A stretch of DNA of 64,000 nt. It comes from Nematostella vectensis. Taxonomy: Eukaryota > Cnidaria > Anthozoa > Actiniaria > Edwardsiidae. This document shows, one piece after another, positions 12,268 to 26,166 of the stretch. Location: contig NC_064035.1 of NCBI RefSeq assembly GCF_932526225.1, positions 11,519,296 through 11,583,295 on the forward strand. Direction: 5' to 3'. The notes under the pieces were generated by a model. It was not told where the DNA came from and ran no database searches. It saw nothing but the letters and a program-made list of their open reading frames with translations. Position 1 is the first letter of the stretch. Each line of letters opens with the position of its first letter. A program made the position numbers and the translations under genes.

Positions 12268-15200
12268 TTTAACATTGACACTAATCTACCTCTAGTTAGA
12301 CAAAATGATCAAAAGGGAAGCTATTTTGGCTTCTCGGTCGCACAGCATCAAGCATCGAACAGTGACTCTTCTGTCACAAGCTGGTATGTTAAACTTTTTT
12401 GCATTGCTTCTGTGATATGCCTGTTTTGGTGCTGATTTACTTGCATTTGTATTCCATAGGCTTCTTGTAGGAGCTCCAAAGGCTAACGTTAGTGAAATGC
12501 TGACTAAAAATATCGTTAACCCGGGTGCTGTATACAAATGTGATCTGACTAAACCAGATTGCGAGCAAATTGACTTCGATACGGGAGGTGAGCGTCCACT
12601 AACCAACATCATTACCCTCGAAAGTCGATTGTTAGTGAACTTTACTTACAACTTGCCTTTCGACAGCTTAGTTTTATTCTCCGTTAGGGGAACCTGGGAA
12701 CCATAAATATCTAGCAGGTCACGACAACACACATTACTGTCATGGGAAACCTTTGCTTACAAACCACATGAAATTACCCGAACTGCTAATTGTTGGTATA
12801 ATGAAAATCCTAGTTCACTACAATATTTCTATCCTCCTTGAACAAATTAGTGTTAAATTTTTTATTAGTGGCATTTCATAAAAAAATTCGCAAGCTTTGG
12901 ATAGTTACGTTCTTAGTTGAGTAGATATCCATTGCTTCCGGACTATACATACATTAAAAACGCTTTTCCCTGCACTTTTACGGAGTCGTGCTGTGATTTG
13001 AAGGGGTATAACCGATGCTTACCCACTTAATCTTTTCGGTGTTATTCTTCTACTGTTTTATTTTGCCTTCATCGCTCTGCCCTTTCCTATGACCTGAGGG
13101 CTAGTATTTGTGCTAAAGCATGTAGAAATTCGCACGACTTTTTGAGACCTCACAAAATGCAACGTGCCCTTTGTGAAACAAACGTTCTCGAAGCTAGAGT
13201 CGGATGTCTTGTTTTGAAACGGGTTCTCTTATTCTTGCGTTTGCCAATCTCTTTGAGATATCATAAGAACATGCTCAACCAATCCACTATCTGATACCGT
13301 TGCTTCTATACTTCCAAAATAAGAATATAACACTATAATACTTAGATAAGAAAAAAAAAAAACTAGAAGGCAAATGCATAATGACATTTCTACTACAAGT
13401 AATGCTCTTCATGATCTGTTTGGATCATTGAAAACCTGTAATTGTTGGATTTACGCTAAAAAAGTCAATCCTTGTACCGTCTTTTGGGGACAACGTGCTC
13501 TTCAAAATACTCAAATTTGTTGACTTTTAAAATTATCCATAAATTATTTACTCTGTTCTTCAGAAACCTCTCTTGTTTGATCACTAATATCCTTTCATCC
13601 TATTTATAATGAAGAACAAAATTAGAATTCAACTCAGGATTGGAAGGGTGAAGTTTTTTTGGTTTTGTTGGTTTCATTCGTAAGACATTTGGATAATAGA
13701 GTCACACTAGTGCTAATTTTGCCGATTTTTTTTCCTAGAAACACCCTGTTATTTCACACTCCGAAGGTATTAATTACAAATGGAAATAAAATTGCCCTTG
13801 TTTTTAATCCCCTTTTTGCGCTCTTGTCAATTCTTATAACTTTAGAAGAAATTATATATCAGAAATCGATTATTTGTTTTAATGAATTCATTTTTAATCG
13901 CACCAAAGACTTTTCCGGTGCTGTTTTGTGTTCAAAGGCAATAAAACTTATGTTCCGATCAATTCTATTTTTTTCTAATTTCATTAGCATAAAGCTTTTT
14001 TGACTGACTACTTTTTAATCCTCTGCTTTATAGGAAGGGGTTTGTGAATCTTGATATGCTTGCTTATAAAACCTTGTCTTTCGTCTCGTTCATGTTTTGG
14101 TTTCTTTCTAGCATATGTGTTATGTTTTGAATTCAATAATTGTGTGGCTTGGCTATGAAAATGTATGTGGGACCCCCATCACATATTTCCTTAATTTGTA
14201 CAGCATGTAGCCTTGTCTTATATAATCATATCGCGTCAATAAACCCCCTACCATTCCAAACAAACACACCTTTGCTATGTATTTAAATAATGCTGACCAC
14301 ACAGGGCAAAATTTGTATGGGCTCCCCCACTGGGAAATTGTGTTTCCCCACCAATATCTTGATCATTTAGTTTTAGCACCTGCTACATATTTCGCGGCTA
14401 TCAGTTTGAAATTGTTAGACCACTGCTATAAACTAATGATTTTGTGGCTTTGAATTTGCACTTGGCACTTATTGCTATTGCTACTCCATCACTGTTTCTG
14501 AGAAATCAAAAGGCATTTGCCCTCCAAAATAACAAGTCTTCATTCAGACCCCCCAAAAAAATTGAAAGTAAAATTTTAAAAAATCTTGAATAATACAAAA
14601 GAACATGTTTTTTGTTTAGCTAAGTTCCTTTTTAATTAAATAAATTCTAGCTTATAGTTCAAGACTTTTGCTGTTTTTGCTGTTAAAAAAAAACTGTAAA
14701 TGTTTCTGCTAATAAAATGCTTGCGCCTAAATTGAAAGTTATATTTTGAGTAATTGTCTAAAATATATTTAATTTTAGTGCTGATTATAGTGAAAGATTC
14801 TAGATTATTATTTGATTAGCATTTTGCTGGCTTCCAGGGAAGCCTTTCAACAGTTTTTTTTTTCTTGTTTTGAGTTGAAAAAAAAAAAAAAAGTAAATTG
14901 AATAGAGTTTTGAATTGATTTGAGTTAAATTAAGTTTTGGACGTCTCAGTATAATGCATACTGTAATCATTTTTGCTTCTCTTCAAGTATCCTTTGTTTC
15001 CATATTTCTGTATATTTTTTCCTTCTGTTGCTTTCGCTCTCCCTATTTTGCTAAAGTCTTCTTCAGAAGATTCCCTAGTTTTGTACCGTGCATATTGTAT
15101 TCTTGCTCTATTTGTTCTAAACGTTAAGCCATTAAATCTACAGAAAAGCTCTTGTTTCAATACATTATGAGTTTTATTTCAGGAACTTTTTTATCAATTT

Positions 15201-18200
15201 AAAGAAATATTTTGATTTTTTAGGATTTAACAGGGCTCCCAAAATTATGTGCAGATGCGTAAAAGCATAATTTTCTTAACAGCACATAATTTACATAATT
15301 TAAAAATAAATACATGTATCCATTTGTTTTGTGGCATTTTTTTCTTCCCTTGTAGCACAATTTTAAAAGTTTTTGATTCAATACATTAAATACAATAGTC
15401 TTTGTTGATAGTGACAATGTATTTTTTATTTAGTAGCCTGTATCAAAGTGATGTATGTTAAATTCAATTTTTGTTTGCATTCTTAGGCAACACAGTAGAT
15501 GCTGATAATGAAGAGCTGGACGACAAGAGCAACATGTGGTTTGGAGTGTCTTTGCACAGCTCTGGGCTAGATGGAACTGTCTTGGTAATTATTACTTTAT
15601 TACTCATTAGAAATTTCAAAAATTATGAAAAGCTGTTTTTACTTGGCTTTTGCACACTCCCATACGAGAACACAGCATTTACCGAGGTAGCTTATTTGAC
15701 AGCAAAGCTGAGTCTTGCTGCCATTTTTGGCTACAGGCTTAATACAATACTGTAAATCTGAGTTCTTCATTAGCATTGTTTGATGATATTGTCTTGTTTT
15801 TTTAAGTCCTGTGCCCATAGATATTTATACTATGGACGTCTACGCAAGTACCACATGTATCCAGGAAGGTGTTTTTCTACAAAAAAGAAAATGAGTGCTA
15901 GATCAATTTATGCTTATGAAGAATGCAAGAAAAAGAATGACGGTAAGTTATTCGATTTTGAGGTTTTCCTGTTCGCTCTGTATTTCTTGATTTCTTATGC
16001 CTTTGTTTATTTATCAGAGGATGCAAGTAATCCCAATTCTGTTGCAACTTACACCAAACAACTTTACTGCCAGATGGGTGTCAGCTCAATGTACATTCCT
16101 GTAAGTACAGACGGACAGAAGGATGGACAGAAGGACAGACAGACAGACAGTTTTCTGAACCTATTATGTTATTATTCTAGGACAGGAATGCTATGACATT
16201 TGGTGCTCCAGGATCAATGAACTATCAGGGTATGCTAAGCATCCATATCTATTTCAGACCTAAACATTTTACTATGCAGCTTGCTTGTGCAGGGGTTTCA
16301 TTAGGCCCTGACAGCCTGCGGAACTGCCAGTTATTTATCACCAAACGCCGGCTAATTTTAAAAAGTGGTTTTATTTTTATTTGAACTTATAAAATAAAAT
16401 AACATCCACCCTCTACTTATCAATCTCCATGGCCTTCTCTCAGACTTAGTGAAACCCCTGCTTGTGGTTATCAATGAATTTATTTATTAAGTGATATTTT
16501 TTGGATTTTTAATTTTTAGGTGTCCTATATTACCATCAAGATGTCCCTAATTTTGGAGCCCAGATTTACAATGATTCAGCACCATTTGGCTATCAAGGTG
16601 GGTGAATTTTTGATTACCAAAAATAAAGCTGGTTGGCCTGATCTAGCTAAAAGCACCAGATTTTCCTTGCAAGGTACATATAATATATAGATTTAGGCAC
16701 TGCCTAAAAGCAGAGCCCACATTAAACACTTTGTGTTAACGTCGTGGTAAAGGAAAATTTGACACGACTGTTTGTTTTTGTGTTTTTTTTGTAAAGCCTC
16801 ATATCAATAGTTCTTAAACTTTATTTGTGCCAAAAAATTTTTCCCATAAATTGCATTCTAACGGCGGCTAAAATGGGCCCTTGCTGTTTCCCGTGACCTG
16901 TTGACTGTGAATTCACGCCAAATCTTTGACTTTTCTATTTTATTCTTTTAAGGTGAGAACTCGAGCTTGTCGGCATAACCGACGGGTTTGAAGATATCGG
17001 CTTTAAATTTTCAGGATCTGATAGATAATTATGCCATATCATAAAGTGTGTGAGGAATTTTTGACTGAAGATCGCTTTTCTAGCACTTTTCGTGTCCAAA
17101 TTTTGCCAGAAATGAGAGTTCCAACTTTGATTCATGATATTTTGTTGACAGTGTCAAATAACAAAAAGTCCTCACACACATTGTTAGATCATCTATCTGT
17201 CATTGAGATGCAATTATGTGCAAGTGCATGCGCAATAACGCGATGATGCATTACGCTTCAGAGTAACCTCCGTACTTTTGAGTTTGAGGCCTCAAAACCT
17301 AAACACGAAATTAGCTATTGCAAAAATAAATCTTGCACGAGATAATTCAATCTTTTATCTTTTATTTGATATATAGTTTGTACATGTAGTGGAAATTGCA
17401 ACACGACAATATTTTTTCCGCGGACACGTCGTTTACCTTTACCAAGATCTTAACTGATTATGATAAATTGATTTTGGGCCATTATGTACCAGATTTGATG
17501 CTGATCTGCTGGCCATTACTCTTCTTTTGTACACCTTGTTTTGATAATTATTAGTTGTTCTTACTTTACAGGCTACTCTACATCAATTGGGACATTCTTC
17601 ACAAAAGGCCGCCTTGGTAAGCACTCTACACACCAAAAGTTCTTATAAGTTGACATTGTTATCATTTAAAAAAACATTGACATTTAAAAAAAATATTTGT
17701 AGAATATTTATTGTCTTCTGGCAAATGACAAGTAAGAAATGAGTCAATTATTTGACTCATTTCAAAGTTTCAATATCTTGCCAATTAATCACAACTTACA
17801 TCATACATATTTCCGCTGTTCACAGTTTACAGGACTTAAATTGTGTTCACACTTCTGTGGACTGGTTGCTTATTATTTTTCTCAGACTATAGGCTTTTTT
17901 TATTAAACCAAGACTTCTGCTTCTGCTCAATTACCTCGAAGTGATTTATGAAACTGTAACATTAAAATGTGTAATATGAAAATCAAGTGGGAATCATGTT
18001 TCTACTGGTGCAAGTACAGTACCTTGATATAGTTTTTTTTCTAAACTGTGAAGTAGGGGGGCTATTTGACATATATTAAAATATTTTTTTTATATTTTGA
18101 AACAGTCCCTTCCTTTTGTATAGTCCTTCTTATAAAGTCTTCTTTGTTTAGATATTGTAACTGGAGCACCTAGATACAATCATCATGGGATGGTATGTAG

Positions 18201-21200
18201 TAATATGTATGTGAAGGAAATAATCTGTCTTTGTTTGTTTGTTTTTAAAGATTATCCTAAAGTTAAATCAAACGTTAGATGTAGCTTGTTTCTTCAAATT
18301 CTAACCCTGACTACAAATAACTGATAACCATAGTACTTTCGAACTGTCAATTCATTGCTTTGGTTGGACCTAATAGGCTGTATTATTCCAAAAGTGGTGT
18401 TTAGGCTATACGTTTCTTGCTGTCACAGGTCCTGGTGTTGAGGCTATAAGTTTCTTACTGTCACAGGTCGTGGTGTTGAGGCTATAAGTTTCTTGCTGTC
18501 ACAGGTCGTGGTGTTGAGGCTATAAGTTTATTGCTGTCACAGGTCGTGGTGTTGAGGCTATAAGTTTATTGCTGTCACAGGTCGTGGTGGTGATGAGGCT
18601 ATAAGTTTCTTGCTGTCACATGTCGTGGTGTTGAGGCTATAAGTTTATTGCTGTCACATGTCGTGGTGTTGAGGCTATAAGTTTATTGCTGTCACATGTC
18701 GTGGTGTTGAGGCTATAAGTTTCTTGCTGTCACAGGTCGTGGTGGTGATGAGGCTATAAGTTTCTTGCTGTCACATGTCGTGGTGTTGAGGCTATAAGTT
18801 TATTGCTGTTACAGGTCGTGGTGTTGAGGCTATAAGTTTCTTGCTGTCACATGTCGTAGTATTGAGGCTATAAGTTTCTTGCTGTCACAGGTCGTGGTGG
18901 TGTTGAGGCTATAAGTTTCTTACTGTCACAGGTCGTGGTGTTGAGACTATAAGTTTCTTGCTGTCACAGGTCGTGGTGTTGAGGCTATAAGTTTCTTGCT
19001 GTCACAGGTCGTGGTGTTGAGGCTATAAGTTTATTGCTGTCACAGGTCGTGGTGGTTTTGAGGCTATAAGTTTCTTACTGTCACAGGTCGTGGTGTTGAG
19101 GCTATAAGTTTATTGCTGTCACATGTCGTGGTGTTGAGACTATAAGTTTCTTGCTGTCACAGGTCGTGGTGGTTTTGAGGCTATAAGTTTCTTACTGTCA
19201 CAGGTCGTGGTGTTGAGGCTATAAGTTTCTTACTGTCACAGGTCGTGGTGTTGAGACTATAAGTTTCTTGCTGTCACAGGTCGTGGTGTTGAGGCTATAA
19301 GTTTCTTGCTGTCACAGGTCGTGGTGTTGAGGCTATAAGTTTCTTACTGTCACATGTCGTGGTGTTGAGGCTATAAGTTTCTTGCTGTCACATGTCGTGG
19401 TGTTGAGGCTATAAGTTTCTTGCTGTCACAGGTCGTGGTGTTGAGGCTATAAGTTTCTTGTTGTCACAGGTCGTGGTGTTGAGGCTATAAGTTTCTTGCT
19501 GTCACAGGTCGTGGTGTTGAGGCTATACGTTTCTTGCTGTCACAGGTCGTCGTGTTGAGGCTATAAGTTTCTTGCTGTCACAGGTCGTGGTGGTGAGGCT
19601 ATAAGTTTCTTGCTGTCACAGGTCGTGGTGTTGAGGCTATAAGTTTCTTGCTGTCACAGGTCGTGGTGTTGAGGCTATAAGTTTCTTGCTGTCACAGGTC
19701 GTGGTATTGAGGTTATAAGTTTCTTACTGTCACAGGTCGTGGTGTTGAGGCTATAAGTTTCTTGCTGTCACAGGTCGTGGTGTTGAGGCTATAACTTTCT
19801 TGCTGTCACAGGTCGTGGTGTTGGGGCTATAAGTTTCTTGCTGTCACAGGTCGTGGTGTTGAGGCTATAAGTTTCTTACTGTCACAGGTCGTGGTGTTGA
19901 GGCTATACGTTTCTTGCTGTCACAGGTCGTGGTGTTTGCTGATACAGCGTCTGCCGAGACCCCTATGTTCAAGTCAAGGAGCGTTCTGCTCCCCACTGAA
20001 GCCGACGGGCCACCTCAACCCGGCTCAGGATTTGGCTTCTCTGTTGCCGGCGTGGATGTGAATGGTGATGGGTAAATATTTTAAGTTGTATGTATTCAGC
20101 AGTATGACATAACATGAAGGGTTTTCACTGAAAGAATAAACTCCTCAAATGCCATTAATCGAGTACTTGCCTAGTTACCTAGTATAGTCGCATGACAGGG
20201 TTTCAATTAAGATCAACGTTTGTGCTTTTGTTGGAATGCCCCATCCCTCTTAGTGACCTGTCTCCATACCTCTCGTCTCATTAAAAGATTCTGCTCACGT
20301 TTACTGTTTCCAGCTGGACCGACGTCGTCATAGGTGCGCCATTTTACTCCACGAAGAACTCGCCTAACGAAGGGCGTGTCTTCGTGTACACCAACAATGG
20401 TGATGGCACCTTCTCCAAGACTCGCGAGCTTGCGCCGAGTATCGCTCGAAAGGGCGCTTACTTTGGGCACGCGGTGGCGAACTTAGGCGACCTTGACCAA
20501 GATGGCTATGAAGGTGGGTGCGGCGAATATGGGAATTTACGTGAAAAGAATCTTCCTTCAAATCTATGCTTCATTCAAGTCGAGAACCTCAATCAACTCC
20601 ACGTTTCAAGCAAATGCGAATAATGCTCGTTGTTATTCTTTTATTTTTAAATGGTCCGGTTGTATCTACGCAATTTGGGCTGATGTGGGGGCAGGGGTAG
20701 GATGAAATTGTACAAAATGCCCGAGATTTTCATAGAAGTCAATTTTTTTAAGTGCGTCAATCTTTTACGAAGTTGGCAAGTATTACGAAGGTCGTCAGAT
20801 TTTATTACAAAGTGTGAAGTACATCAAGTAATTTATACCCTGCTAGCAGAGCACTCATCCTTGTCGCGACTCTAGTCTTTCGCGTTCTCGTTTGTTTGTG
20901 TCCGCAGGAAAAGACTCTGCCGATAGCTGCTTTCGAATCCCGTTGAGCTTGCGCGAAATTATTTTTGTGGTTACCATGTAAATTATCAATCTCGTATCAA
21001 TTTTTTCACCAACAGAATCTGTTGGTTCCGGTTTTAGTGCGTATGTCCAAACAAAATAGCGACCGGAAAGAACGGAGTTGATCTCTTTCACTGATCGACT
21101 CAATTCGCGCTTGTCAAATTAGGAAAAGTCGAAGATTTTACGCTGAAAGAAATTCAGTCACAGATTTTGAAGTCAGTCATCGTTTATAAAAAAGAATGGT

Positions 21201-24200
21201 TTTAGTGTAACTTATATCAGGGTAAGTATTTTAAAGTACGTTAATCATTACAAACCATAGCCTCGTAGCTTCCTCCACAGGCAATGTTCTCCAACTCTCG
21301 GGGGCGGTTGCAGGCTGTCCGGGTGTCCGGTGGCGAAGCGACGAGCGCATGCGTTCTTCGACCAGCTTCCCGCCTGCCCAATTGTCTCGATTGCTCGCCA
21401 CAGGACTCCCACATCTAGATTTCCTATTTGTTTTCGATTCTTGAAAACCTAGCCTACCTGTAAGCTTTGAAAGTTTTTTCGGCACGAGAACCCCGAAAAC
21501 CCGGTATTCGCATAGCATGGCCGCCATTTTGAATAATGTGCTCCGTAGGGGGAGGGGGAGAAAAAATGACACCTTCCCCTGCGTAATGCATTATCCAAGA
21601 TGGCGGCCGGGTTATGAGAACTCCGTGTTTTCGTGCCGGAAAAACTATCAAAGCCTACAGGTAGGCTACTAAAAACCTAGAGATGCCTGAGGAAGAGGCT
21701 ATACAAGCCATTACAAAGTGTGTGGCCCAACAGTCACTAATCTCTTAATGCGTTGCACTCTGACAGATTTCGCTGTCGGTGCCCCATACGAGGAAGGGAC
21801 TGGTGTCGTGTACATCTTCAATGGCTCGGAAACCGGAGTGTCACAGAAAGCTGGACAGGTACGTGGATTCCATGTGCCGAATTAATTTCTTGATTTCGCC
21901 ATTCTGTTTTTTAAATGGAGGGAGGAAGGAAGGTGCTTCCAAGTGTGACTACAGTCGAACTGCCCCCTCGGCAGGGGTGGGTCTACAAGAGTCAAGGAGA
22001 GAGTGCGTTTATATGGTGATTAAACCAGGATTTGACTCAGATCGTGTTCGTTATCGGGGTTTACGAGACAGGCGCGTACACAGCGGGGTGCGCAGGGTGC
22101 GCGCGCACCCCCCTTGGCGGCCAAATAGTGGGTCATTTCTTATCAAGGAATCTTCAAATACCCTGCTTTTTCCATATGATATCTATGACTGCGCACCCCC
22201 CCTCGGCTAATCCTGGGAAGGCACCTGCGATAGAACCATTTGGAAAGGATATTTAATCTATTAGGAGCAATTCCCCTTCTTTAGATTGAAAGATTCATCA
22301 AATAGGTTTGTAGGTTTTTTACATGATTATTGAAAGTCTGGGACTCTAGTTGACGACCACGTATGCTAGAAGGTGGCCGCTATCAGGGCCGTATCCACCG
22401 GTTCGGTTGGTCCGGTTTCAACCGAACCAAATTTCAGAGGAAAGAAATCAGAGTCGTTAAAAAAAAAAAGAAAAAAAGAAAAATAATTGACAAAAGAATA
22501 AAACCGGTTTCGCGTGATATCGAGGTAATTGACCTGACAGGAAATTGGTGATTGCAGTGCTGAAATGATTTTGCAGCACACTGACAAATTGACTCAAACA
22601 CCTAAGACTCCGAATCCGATTCAAAGAGAAAGACCCCAAAAGGATTTGAACAATGTAATGCAGAAGCAAAGTTTTCTACACCCATTTGTGAAGCAATCGA
22701 TCATGCCGCAACGAGTATTTGGACACGATTCGATCAGAAAGATTTGAAGACCTTCACTAATTAGGAGCAGCTCCTCTGTAAAGCCTTTCAAGGAAACTGC
22801 TTCAAAGAAGAGCGTTTTGTAATTATGTTTTGATAAGAAAGCTTTTGTCTTTTTTACTAACACTTAGAGAACACACAATATCAACACAACCCTTCATTGT
22901 CTATCTTCAGATCAAAGGGGTATCCTAGATAAAGTTTCAAGTTATTTCGCCTTTTTAATGTTCTTCCTGCAACAAACGAAAGAGCCCTACGACGCATCAA
23001 GGCATATCTCCGAAGTGCAATGCAGTGCTTTAGCAGGCCTCGAAATATTGGGGGACTAGGGGGAGGGGGGGAGGGCACGATACAGAATCATTGGGCACAC
23101 CACTATTGGTCATTTCCGTTTAGAATCCGAGTTTTGACACTACCTACCTTCTGACACCGACTTGAGAACCGGACCGATCAAAAGTTGGTGGCTACGGCCC
23201 TGGCCATACAAGCTCGATCTTTATTGTTTGAATCTCTACTTGCATGTCATAGCTTATAAAGCCAACAGACATCAACCAGGACCTGAAAACATTTGGTTCC
23301 TCGATCGCGGGGAAACTGGACATGGATGGTAACGGCTATCCAGGTGAGTGACTGTACCTTGGCAGGGTGGGAGACTGCTTAAGAAGGGTGAGTGGGGTAG
23401 GGTGTACACCTTAAAAAAGCTCTATCATACTGAAAACACGTTCCTACCCATAAAGCAATTTTACCCAGAACTCCCTCTAATATTTTAAAATTATGTTTTA
23501 AAGTGTTACACATGCTTAGAAGAGGAAAGTAGGTTTTAAAATGATTCGATGGGTTGATAGATACGTTTATTTATTTTTTTTTTGGGGGGGGGTCGTTTTT
23601 TACGAGGGGTGGGGGGGGGGAAGTATATAAATGCCAGTGTAGTGTAATACCTGCGCTGCTATTGAAATTTTTACTTGCGTTCGTTTATTGTTGTACCGGT
23701 GTGTTTTCAGATTTACTGATTGGCGCCTACACCTCCGATAGCGTTGTGCTACTAAGGTAATCTACATAAACATTGTTGTCCAATAGTGTATTAGATAGAC
23801 ATTCACGATTTATGCCGTTACATGGGGTAACATCGCGTTATGGGGGAAGCAGGCGACTTAACGTTTACATCAATTTCTCAGTTAAAACAACTGAGTACAA
23901 ATAAAGGTAAGAGGAAAATGAACAAATATAATATTGTCTTCCCATTGCGCTTGATCTAGATTCATTTCCCCGGTGTGTCTTTGTAAATGCAATCTTCATA
24001 TGTGTGGTTTGTTGTTCTTGAGACCAGCCGAAGGATCCGTGTAGATTGTTATCGTTCACCAGTTCTTTACCGTTTATATCGACTATATGGATTCTCTGTC
24101 CTCAAACACATCTTCAATTAACTCGCAAAGTCTCAGTAGATGCCAAAGGTATGACGTGGACATTTCATTACTCTTCCACGTTGACTCTTCCCCTTCCTTT

Positions 24201-26124
24201 TCCATTTGCCAAATATTCCGATGCATTTTGTTTTCAAATACATCCTGGTTAACTCAACTTGCCAGCAAGACCCCCATTGATCGATGCCTTCGGTTAATGT
24301 CCGTTCTCGTTTGTTTTCGGCACTGTTTTTTATTATTATTTCTAGCTTCGCTCGTTAAGATCCACGGGTATTAATTTTCACTGATCAGCACAGCACCTGT
24401 AGCTGATTCTTTTCCCACTTTAGTCAACCACCAATTAATCTCTGAATCTTGAATAAAAATTCCATTTCACTTCTTCCAGCACAAAGAGTCAAAGTTTAAG
24501 GAAAATGGTTGCCGAAATGTTATCCAACTTTTATTTTATTTTTTACAATACTGTTTTGTCGCCAAGGTATAGTTCGCCATGTCTTTGCTATTTTATACTT
24601 CAGCACAAAGAGTCAAAGTTTAAGGAAAATGGTTGCCGAAATGTTATCCAACTTTTATTTTATTTTTTACAATACTGTTTTGTTGCCAAGGTATAGTTCG
24701 CCATGTCTTTGCTATTTTATTCTAATCCATAAACGCAACCAAAATGGAAATATCCGTAGAAAAAGTTTGTATTACAAGAAGGGGTAAAAATACCCTGGGT
24801 ACCAGAGACTCCGAGCTTCGCGGCGACAACGATTTGAGCGAAGCGAAAAAGCCTTTGGTGCAACCAAGCCAGCCTCAGTATGGTGCTAGCGGCGTCTCGA
24901 TTACTTGACAAACCGACTTCACATTCACGCAAAAATGACATATCAAAATATTTGTATTTTGCTTTTTCGCTAAGCTCAAATTGTTGTCGCCGCGAAGCTC
25001 GGAGCCTCTGGTACCCAGGGTGGCGTAAAATTCACAGTTGTACGAAGTTCACAAAAATGTCAAAAAATGACCAAGCGAAAAAATTAAATGAAAGTGTAGG
25101 TAAGAAAATATCTGCGAATTACCTAAGTTGAAAAGAAGAAGGTGACAAAGGTTGACGCAAAATAGTCAATATGCTAAAAAGTTAAATGGTAATAAAGGTT
25201 AGGAAAAATCCGCTAATTACCAAAAGTTGGGCAAAAAGATTACAAAAATTGGGGGGAAAAATGCCGAGCAGCGAAAAAGTTGAATATGAACAAGAAGGAA
25301 AAAAGTCATAATGAAGGAAAAATCAACTAATTACCAAACGACGATCACCAAACGACGATCACAAAAGTTGGCGAGAAATGGAAGAGCTGCTTATGGCAAA
25401 GCCCACTCTGAGAGTGCCCAGTCGGCCCATGTGCGGCATCTGCACATAAAGATACCCATAGCCCCAACGCTGAATACGACAGTAGAAATACACGACAAGT
25501 GACCCAGACACAGCTAGACGAAGCTCAAATCGAAACATTGCTAGAGGACCTGCTGCTCCCTCTGCGAGCTATCATTATACTGAGAATATGTTTCGTAGAT
25601 CTGGTTTTTCTACGTGAAATTATACCAGTCGTGAGGTGAAGCTTAGGGGGGGGGGGGCACAGGAGACGCGCGCTTAACCCCACCCCCTTCCCCCCTTTAA
25701 GGGCGGCAGAAGGCAGGTGTTTTTGTTTAATATATATGCGAAGTCATGTCTGCTCAAACGAACAAACGCATCCTGTCTGTATACCGTCATGATTAAATTT
25801 CTATTTCTGGCTAACCATATATCATCTCCCTAATATCTTTAAAAAAGTTTAAACGTCGTATTATCCATGATCCGTATTCAATGCAATGCATGGAAATAAA
25901 GATAAAACAATAGACTTGATTCGTTTGCATGCATTTGCATTGTATACGGCTTATGGATAGTACGACGTTTGAACTTAGCCTTAAGGTAAAATTTTCTAGT
26001 TGCGTACTTTGTTGTTTCGCAAAGCACTAAGCACACAGGTAGCCCAGGCTCGCGGCGAGTGTAGAAGGTCTATTTCAGAGTTTGTATGAGCGAACAAATC
26101 TTGTTAAAATAAATATTCCTACTT

Positions 26125-26166
<42 letters not shown>

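Noticed and set aside
13659-14003. Open frame of 114 codons in integrin intron 2
   Set aside because: It is AT-rich, of low complexity and has no recognisable domain; it is typical of chance open frames in a long AT-rich intron.
18394-19934. Regular 38-bp direct repeats that could suggest a CRISPR array
   Set aside because: Units are directly adjacent without unique spacers and the surroundings are eukaryotic exons. It is a minisatellite.
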